NCBI GenBank assembly: GCA_900556525.1
Contig: USOZ01000040.1
Coordinates: forward strand, 1 to 11,125
DNA length: 11,125 nt
Source of the DNA: an uncultured Oscillospiraceae bacterium
GTDB lineage: Bacteria > Bacillota > Clostridia > Oscillospirales > Ruminococcaceae
Direction of reading: 5' to 3'
In this document: positions 6,664 to 11,125 of the stretch, one piece after another
Position numbering within the stretch: the first letter of the stretch is position 1
How the letters are laid out: every line of letters begins with the position of its first letter
Notes under the pieces: generated by a model
Databases searched by the model: none
Told to the model about the DNA's origin: nothing
What the model saw: the letters and a program-made list of their open reading frames with translations, nothing else
Made by a program: the position numbers and the translations under genes

Positions 6664-7743
6664 TCAGCCGTTTTCAGCTTCAAACTTCTTCATGAATTCA
6701 ACCAGCTTTTCAACGCCCTCGATAGGCATAGCGTTGTAAATGGAAGCTCTCATGCCGCCAACCGTGCGGTGACCCTTGAGGTTTTCAAAGCCTGCTGCCT
6801 TGGATTCCTTGATGAACTTTGCGTCGAGTTCTTCGTTGCCTGTAACAAAAGGAACGTTCATGAGAGAGCGATCCTCGGGTCTTACAGTACCCTTGAACAG
6901 CTTGCTCTGATCGAGGAAATCGTAAAGAATCTTAGCCTTCTTTTCATTGTGAGCCTTCATAGCCTCTAAGCCGCCCATCTTCTTGATCCACTTGAACACT
7001 TTTCCGCAAATGTAGATACCATAGCAGGGAGGAGTGTTGTAAAGAGAATCAGCGTCAGCCTGAGTCTTCCACTTGAGCATTGTGGGAGTTCCGGGGAGAA
7101 CGTCGTCTGTGATGAGATCTTCGCGGATAATTGCGATAACAACGCCGGCAGGACCAATATTCTTCTGAACGCCGCCGTAGATTACGCCATACTTTGTAAC
7201 GTCAACAGGTTCGGATAGGAAGCATGAAGAAACGTCGGCAACGAGGGTCTTACCCTTTGTGTTCGGGAGCGTCTTGAACTTAGTGCCGTAGATCGTGTTA
7301 TTTTCGCAAATGTAAACATAGTCTGCGTCCTCGGGAATATCGAGGTCTGAGCAGTCGGGGATATAGGAGAAGGTCTTGTCTGCGGAAGAAGCTACCGCGA
7401 TAGCTTCGCCGTAAATCTGAGCTTCCTGATACGCTTTCTTAGCCCACTGACCTGTGATGATATAAGCCGCTTTCTTGTTCTTCATCATGTTCATAGGAAC
7501 TTCTGCAAAGAACTGTGAAGCGCCGCCCTGAAGGAAGAGAACCTTATAGTTGTCGGGAATGTTCATCAGTTCTCTGATGTCCTTTTCCGCTTCCTTAATG
7601 ATAGCGTCATAAGCCTTTGAACGATGTGACATTTCCATTACGGACATACCGGTTCCTCTGTAATCGAGCATTTCATCTGCCGCTTCCTTGAGAACCTCCT
7701 CAGGTAAAACAGCGGGACCTGCGCTGAAGTTGTAAACTCTCAT
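6664..7743 (-). CDS. serC: Phosphoserine aminotransferase
   Basis: PLP-dependent transfer of the amino group from glutamate to 3-phosphohydroxypyruvate, giving phosphoserine; it follows SerA in the pathway. SerC can also act in pyridoxal phosphate synthesis in some bacteria. The 359 residues match the family length. Signatures are N-F-S-A-G-P-A-V-L-P at the N-terminus, M-S-H-R-S (38-42), the phosphate-contacting L-Q-G-G-A-S-Q-F (71-78), T-G-Q-W (97-100), and Y-G-G-V-Q-K-N-I-G-P-A-G (189-200), where K194 should bind PLP. H-R-T-V-G-G-M-R-A-S-I-Y-N-A near the C-terminus is also typical. AGGAGGT stands just upstream of the ATG. It is the first gene of the serC-serA unit, behind a near-consensus promoter with a leader of about 60 bases, too short for a T-box. 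Confidence 0.97.
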   Translation of the reverse strand: MRVYNFSAGPAVLPEEVLKEAADEMLDYRGTGMSVMEMSHRSKAYDAIIKEAEKDIRELMNIPDNYKVLFLQGGASQFFAEVPMNMMKNKKAAYIITGQWAKKAYQEAQIYGEAIAVASSADKTFSYIPDCSDLDIPEDADYVYICENNTIYGTKFKTLPNTKGKTLVADVSSCFLSEPVDVTKYGVIYGGVQKNIGPAGVVIAIIREDLITDDVLPGTPTMLKWKTQADADSLYNTPPCYGIYICGKVFKWIKKMGGLEAMKAHNEKKAKILYDFLDQSKLFKGTVRPEDRSLMNVPFVTGNEELDAKFIKESKAAGFENLKGHRTVGGMRASIYNAMPIEGVEKLVEFMKKFEAENG

Positions 7744-7810
7744 GATAGACCTCCTAAAGATGTTGTGTAAAATTTCTGTGTGCCGTAAAACAGAACAGTA
7801 TACATTAAAT

Positions 7811-7839
7811 ATTATAGAATATTAACGGACTAAAGTCAA
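7811..7839 (-). promoter_or_regulatory. Sigma-A promoter for serC-serA
   Basis: On the minus strand, TTGACT (7839-7834) and TATAAT (7816-7811) are separated by exactly 17 bases. It lies in the 137-base gap between nrdD and serC, which shows that serC has its own promoter and need not depend on nrdD transcription. I see no riboswitch-like structure in the short leader. Confidence 0.8.
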
Positions 7840-7880
7840 TAGGGAAATTAAAATTTTGTCAAATTTTACAAAGTGCAATT

Positions 7881-10145
7881 TCAGGAGACCTTAATTCTTT
7901 TTATTCTTTCCTTGGTTACAGTTTCTTCATTTTCCGCGCGTCCGCATCTGGGGCAGCGGTCGCCGATTATTCCGGTATAGCAGCATACAGGGTCGCGGTC
8001 AACGGGATGATTTATCGAACCGTAGCCTATGCCTTCTTCTTTCATGCAGCGGATAACCTGTTCAAAAGCGTCAAGATTGTTCACAGGGTCGCCGTCAAGC
8101 TCGACATAGCTGATATGACCCGCATTTGTAAGCGCATGGTAGGGCGCTTCGAGGTGAATTTTCTGATATGCCGAGATGTGGTAATAAACGGGAACATGGA
8201 AAGAGTTGGTATAATAATCACGGTCGGTAACGCCCTTTATTTCGCCAAAAAGCTTCTTGTCAATGCGAACAAAGCGTCCCGAAAGTCCCTCTGCGGGAGT
8301 TGCGAGAAGAGAGAAGTTAAGTCCTGTTTTTTCGGTTTCCTCATCAAGTCTTGCTCTCATTCTTCCGATTATTTTAAGTCCAAGCTCCTGTGCCTGCTCA
8401 CTTTCGCCGTGATGTACGCCGATAAGCGCTTTAAGGCACTCCGCAAGACCGATAAATCCCATAGAAAGCGTACCGTGCTTCAAAATTTCACCAACGCAGT
8501 CATCGGGGCCGAGTTTATCGGAGTCAATCCAGATACCCTGACCCATGAGGAACGGGTAATTCTTGACTTTTTTCTGCGCCTGGATTTTGTAGCGGTACAT
8601 GAGCTGGTCAATGACGAGGTTCATTATGTCCTCGAGCATTTCAAAGAACTTGACAATATCGCCGCCCGCCTTGATTCCGAGGCGGGGCAGATTTACAGAG
8701 GTGAAGCTAAGATTTCCTCTGCCTGTTACAATTTCCCTCGATTTATCATATGCATTACCGATAACGCGTGTGCGGCAGCCCATATAAGCGATTTCGGTAT
8801 TGTAGTCGCCTTCCTTGTAGTAGGGAAGATTGAACGGCGCGTCTATAAACGAGAAATTAGGGAAGAGGCGCTTTGCGGAAACGCGGCAGGCGAGACGGAA
8901 AAGGTGATAGTTAGGTTCGCCGGGATTGTAATTTATGCCGTCCTTAACCTTGAAAATATGGATAGGGAAAATAGGTGTTTCGCCGTTTCCAAGACCTTTT
9001 TCCGTTGCAAGCAGAACGTTTTCGATAACCATTTGTCCCTCGGGAGAGGTGTCCGTTCCGTAGTTTATTGAGGAGAAAGGAATTTGTGCACCCGCGCGGC
9101 TGTTCATAGTGTTCAGATTATGAACAAGAGCTTCCATTGCTTGATATGTAGCGCGGTTCGCTTCCTTTTTAGTGAGCTTGAGCGTGAAATTCTGAACAGT
9201 ATCGGCGATTTCTTCGCTTCCGGTAATGTTCACAAGTTCCTTATGTTCAAGTTCGGCGAAGCCATTGTCGTTTGCAAGCACGGGAACAAGACCGTTTTCT
9301 TCCTTGATTTTCTTCATGTATGCCTTTACATTTTCTTCAACGGCAAGGTCGTTATCGTTTGAAGTTTCAAGCATTATTGCACGGACAATATTCTTCATAT
9401 AAAGCTGCTCGTAAGACTTTCTTACGCCGTCAGCCATTGCATAGTCGAAGTTCGGAATCGACTGACCGCCGTGCTGGTCGTTCTGGTTGGACTGGATAGC
9501 AATGCAGGCGAGGGCAGAGTAGCTGGCGATATTGTTCGGTTCACGCAGATAGCCGTGACCTGTCGAGAAGCCGTTTTTGAACAATTTTTTTATGTCGATC
9601 TGGCAGCAGGTCGTGGTAAGGGTAAGGAAATCCAGATCATGGATATGAATATCGCCGTCGATATGCGCTTTTGAATGAAGCGGGTCGAGAACGTACATTT
9701 CATTGAACTGCTTCGCACCCTCGGAACCGTACTTTAACATGGTTCCCATTGCTGTATCGCCGTCAATATTTGCGTTTTCGCGCTTTATATCGCAGTCTCT
9801 TGCCGATTTAAAGGTAAGATCCTCATACGTTTTCATCAGCGTTGTGTTCATTTCGCGGATTCTTGTGCGATTTGCTCTGTAAAGAATAAACGCCTTTGCA
9901 GTCTTTGCATGGCCGTTTTCGACAAGCACCTTTTCAACGGTATCCTGCACGTCCTCTACGCTCGGGATTTTGCCTGATTTTGTAGCCTTTTCGTCAAGAA
10001 TGCGGCAAACCTCTTCCGCGAGTGCAAGTGCGGAGTTAAAGTCCTTTCCACCTACTGCGGAAGCCGCTTTGTATATCGCGTCTGCGATTTTCTGAACATT
10101 AAACGGAACCTGCCGTCCGTCGCGCTTCTGAATTTTTGTGATCAT
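7881..10145 (-). CDS. nrdD: Anaerobic (class III) ribonucleoside-triphosphate reductase, apparently lacking the glycyl-radical tail
   Basis: Class III enzymes reduce NTPs to dNTPs without oxygen, using a glycyl radical made by NrdG. The 754 residues begin with an ATP-cone (about 3-95, with K-R-D-G-R-Q-V-P-F), the allosteric site. The barrel follows: D-G-D-I-H-I-H-D (163-170), T-T-T-C-C (177-181, candidate active-site Cys), M-G-C-R-T-R-V-I-G-N (455-464, C457 matching the radical Cys) and S-V-N-L-P-R-L-G (483-490). Near the end, V-C-C-Y-T-G-I-I-G-D-R-C-P-R-C-G (720-735) resembles the zinc site, though the first CxxC pair looks incomplete. The chain ends E-R-I-K-R-I-K-V-S and then TGA. Family members normally continue with R-V-x-G-Y-L and 10-25 more residues, so the radical glycine is missing. 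GAGGAG lies 6 bases before the ATG. No nrdG is adjacent. The family assignment is certain; activity is doubtful unless the tail is supplied otherwise or the stop is an error. Confidence 0.93.
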   Translation of the reverse strand: MITKIQKRDGRQVPFNVQKIADAIYKAASAVGGKDFNSALALAEEVCRILDEKATKSGKIPSVEDVQDTVEKVLVENGHAKTAKAFILYRANRTRIREMNTTLMKTYEDLTFKSARDCDIKRENANIDGDTAMGTMLKYGSEGAKQFNEMYVLDPLHSKAHIDGDIHIHDLDFLTLTTTCCQIDIKKLFKNGFSTGHGYLREPNNIASYSALACIAIQSNQNDQHGGQSIPNFDYAMADGVRKSYEQLYMKNIVRAIMLETSNDNDLAVEENVKAYMKKIKEENGLVPVLANDNGFAELEHKELVNITGSEEIADTVQNFTLKLTKKEANRATYQAMEALVHNLNTMNSRAGAQIPFSSINYGTDTSPEGQMVIENVLLATEKGLGNGETPIFPIHIFKVKDGINYNPGEPNYHLFRLACRVSAKRLFPNFSFIDAPFNLPYYKEGDYNTEIAYMGCRTRVIGNAYDKSREIVTGRGNLSFTSVNLPRLGIKAGGDIVKFFEMLEDIMNLVIDQLMYRYKIQAQKKVKNYPFLMGQGIWIDSDKLGPDDCVGEILKHGTLSMGFIGLAECLKALIGVHHGESEQAQELGLKIIGRMRARLDEETEKTGLNFSLLATPAEGLSGRFVRIDKKLFGEIKGVTDRDYYTNSFHVPVYYHISAYQKIHLEAPYHALTNAGHISYVELDGDPVNNLDAFEQVIRCMKEEGIGYGSINHPVDRDPVCCYTGIIGDRCPRCGRAENEETVTKERIKRIKVS

Positions 10146-10183
10146 ACCGAACTCCTCTTTCTGGATTTATTTTTGCATCGTTA

Positions 10184-10199
10184 CCACAATATCTTGTGG
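10184..10199. promoter_or_regulatory. NrdR box 1 upstream of nrdD
   Basis: CCACAATATCTTGTGG closely matches the NrdR box (acaCwATATwtwGtgt type). It sits in a longer perfect dyad: GTTACCACAA (10180-10189) and TTGTGGTAAC (10194-10203) around TATC. NrdR represses ribonucleotide reductase genes when dATP is high. The box lies downstream of the nrdD promoter, in the leader. Confidence 0.85.
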
Positions 10200-10215
10200 T
10201 AACAGTTATAAACGT

Positions 10216-10231
10216 GTGCAAGATATATTAT
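10216..10231. promoter_or_regulatory. NrdR box 2 overlapping the nrdD -10 element
   Basis: The plus-strand GTGCAAGATATATTAT shares the core CAAGATAT with box 1 read on the minus strand; its other half is degenerate because it overlaps the TATAAT hexamer. Its centre is 32 bp from that of box 1, about three helical turns, the spacing typical of paired NrdR boxes. The spacing is why I accept this weaker match. Confidence 0.65.
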
Positions 10232-10255
10232 ATTGCAGTATTTGATATTTGTCAA
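10227..10255 (-). promoter_or_regulatory. Consensus sigma-A promoter for nrdD
   Basis: On the minus strand, TTGACA (10255-10250) and TATAAT (10232-10227) are separated by 17 bases, a perfect consensus match. Such a strong promoter together with two NrdR boxes implies strong expression held down by NrdR. Confidence 0.88.
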
Positions 10256-10320
10256 TATGAACAGGAGATTTTTTACCAAAAAATAAATTTGCATATATTT
10301 GACTGATATGCACAAAAAAT

Positions 10321-10354
10321 AAAAAAGCAGGCGAATCGAAAGGATTCGTCTGCC
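10321..10354 (-). terminator. Rho-independent terminator of rpsT
   Basis: On the minus strand an 11-bp stem (GCAGACGAATC with GATTCGCCTGC, one A-C mismatch) closes a 5-base loop and is followed by TTTTTTATTTTTT. In window coordinates the arms are 10327-10337 and 10343-10353. It begins about 20 bases after the rpsT stop and separates rpsT from nrdD. Confidence 0.9.
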
Positions 10355-10372
10355 TTTAAAAGCTGTATGAAC

Positions 10373-10618
10373 TTATGCGGAAGCATTAGCCTTCTTTGCA
10401 AGTCTGGACTTTAATCTTGCAGCCTTATTCTTATGGATTAAGCCCTTGCCTGCTGCTTTGTCCAGCTTTACGGAAGCAACCTTGATGGTTTCAGCGGTAG
10501 CTTCTTCTGCTCTTGCCTTCTTGATTACTGTTCTTAATTCGGTCTTGGCAGCCTTGTTGCGATCATTTCTGGTCTTAGCAACAAGAACTCTTTTCTTTGC
10601 AGATTTAATGTTCGGCAC
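10373..10618 (-). CDS. rpsT: 30S ribosomal protein S20
   Basis: S20 is a small basic primary-binding protein of the 30S subunit that contacts 16S rRNA. The 81 residues show the family start [10 protein letters not shown], the Lys/Arg/Ala-rich helices, and the conserved [15 protein letters not shown]. Translation starts at GTG (10618-10616), 9 bases after a perfect AGGAGG; no ATG fits. Non-ATG starts are known for S20 in other bacteria, where they limit expression. It is monocistronic, with its own promoter and terminator, and divergent from gpr, an arrangement also found in Bacillus. Confidence 0.97.
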   Translation of the reverse strand: MPNIKSAKKRVLVAKTRNDRNKAAKTELRTVIKKARAEEATAETIKVASVKLDKAAGKGLIHKNKAARLKSRLAKKANASA

Positions 10619-10676
10619 TGTTTTGCACCTCCTTAATCAAAAGTATGTATAAAATTACATTTTTTCAGTACGATAT

Positions 10677-10705
10677 ATTATAACACAGATTTTTGAAAAA
10701 TGCAA
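10677..10705 (-). promoter_or_regulatory. Sigma-A promoter for rpsT
   Basis: On the minus strand, TTGCAT (10705-10700) and TATAAT (10682-10677) are separated by 17 bases. The leader before the GTG start is about 50 bases long and AT-rich. Confidence 0.75.
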
Positions 10706-10741
10706 TACTTTTTTATTTTTTTTAGAAATTAGGCGGAAATG

Positions 10742-11125
10742 ATGAAAAGAAGCGATTTAATTTGCGAAAATGGTGTAATAAATGACAAAAAGCAAGGCTT
10801 TTTTGTTCATGATTTTGAACTATACGGAACAAAGTGTACCGAAATTGAACTTGATGAAATTGGCGGAAAAGCATTGAAAAAAACAGCAGGGAAGTATTTT
10901 ACCGTTTATTCCGACGGTGCTGACTGCGTATCATGCCTTACTGAACTTCTGAAAAGACTTATCCCCGACGGACACGCTCTTGTTGCGGGGCTCGGAAATG
11001 AACGCGTATGCTCTGACAGCCTAGGTGTAAAGGCTCTGAGATACATTCCAGCGACCGCTCATCTTGCCGTACATGACGACTTCCGAGCGCTCGGAATGCG
11101 GCGGGTAACGGTAGTGGAAACGGGG
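10742..11125 (+). CDS. gpr: Germination protease GPR, N-terminal part (runs off the window)
   Basis: GPR is the endopeptidase that degrades small acid-soluble proteins when spores germinate; it is made in the forespore as a zymogen. The 128 codons present stay open to the window end. Family marks are the N-terminal K-R-S-D-L (2-6, usual R-T-D-L-A), the G-K-Y-F-T-V-Y segment (usual G-x-Y-x-T) and G-L-G-N-E-R-V-C-S-D-S-L-G at about 83-95, the counterpart of the hallmark G-L-G-N-x-x-V-T-P-D-(A/S)-L-G-P, followed by A-T-A-H-L. Two ATG codons stand in tandem (10739, 10742); the second is 5 bases after GGCGG, the first only 2, so I prefer 10742. The prosegment is short. The hallmark reads C-S-D instead of T-P-D. 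No convincing sigma-G promoter is visible. Divergence from rpsT matches Bacillus order. Identity is likely but rests on a partial sequence. Confidence 0.82.
   Translation, partial: MKRSDLICENGVINDKKQGFFVHDFELYGTKCTEIELDEIGGKALKKTAGKYFTVYSDGADCVSCLTELLKRLIPDGHALVAGLGNERVCSDSLGVKALRYIPATAHLAVHDDFRALGMRRVTVVETG

Noticed and set aside
7744..7810. T-box or riboswitch in the serC leader
   Set aside because: The leader is only about 60 bases and shows no T-box sequence or matching stem-terminator structure.
7840..7880. Terminator after nrdD made of AAAATTT/AAATTTT repeats
   Set aside because: The possible stem is A/T only and short, with no firm T tract; too weak to call.
7890..7893. TGA at the end of nrdD read as glycine (alternative code) or selenocysteine
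   Set aside because: prs, the S1 gene and serC use TGA as a normal stop, the codons after this TGA do not encode the family tail, and no SECIS-like hairpin is evident.
10690..10738. Sigma-G promoter for gpr
   Set aside because: gpr is expected to be sigma-G dependent, but I found no pair resembling GMATR and CATNNTA with 17-18 base spacing; the region is mostly T runs.

Overview
The window is a compact, chromosomal, gene-dense stretch from an anaerobic, probably spore-forming Clostridia (Firmicutes). The family Ruminococcaceae/Oscillospiraceae is my best guess, but that is an inference. The evidence is strong AGGAGG-type ribosome binding sites, near-consensus sigma-A promoters, an oxygen-sensitive class III ribonucleotide reductase, a long divergent clostridial-type PRPP synthetase, and the divergent rpsT/gpr pair known from sporulating Firmicutes. 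No phage, insertion sequence, CRISPR array, tRNA or rRNA is visible. No gene-free stretch reaches 300 bases; the longest, 10146-10372, holds the nrdD promoter, its NrdR operator and the rpsT terminator.

Layout. 1-431 (-): N-terminal part of an unidentified membrane protein. 432-596: divergent promoters, with a perfect dyad inside the glyA promoter spacer. 597-3041 (+): glyA (serine hydroxymethyltransferase) and a long divergent prs (PRPP synthetase), then a 28-bp palindrome and a rho-independent terminator. 3146-4393 (+): rarA, a replication-repair AAA+ ATPase, which overlaps tail-to-tail by 6 bases with an S1-domain RNA-binding protein gene (4388-5308, -). 5473-7743 (-): a serC-serA operon behind a TTGACT-N17-TATAAT promoter and ending in a hairpin terminator. 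7881-10145 (-): nrdD behind a perfect TTGACA-N17-TATAAT promoter with two NrdR boxes 32 bp apart. 10373-10618 (-): rpsT, starting with GTG. 10742-11125 (+): the N-terminal part of gpr, the spore germination protease.

How the genes fit together. SerA and SerC are two of the three steps from 3-phosphoglycerate to serine (SerB is not here). GlyA turns serine into glycine and methylene-tetrahydrofolate, and Prs makes PRPP; together these feed purine and dTMP synthesis. NrdD makes deoxyribonucleotides and RarA acts at stalled replication forks. The neighbourhood is therefore mostly nucleotide and one-carbon supply, although it comprises several separate transcription units.

The strongest anomaly is nrdD. 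The reading frame stops at the point where the essential glycyl-radical motif (R-V-x-G-Y-L) and its tail should follow, and no nrdG activase lies beside it. Also worth a second look are the dyad in the glyA promoter with a PurBox-like site nearby, a codon-usage shift inside glyA near position 1200, an altered PRPP loop in Prs, an Asp in place of the usual catalytic Glu in SerA, and the palindrome after prs.
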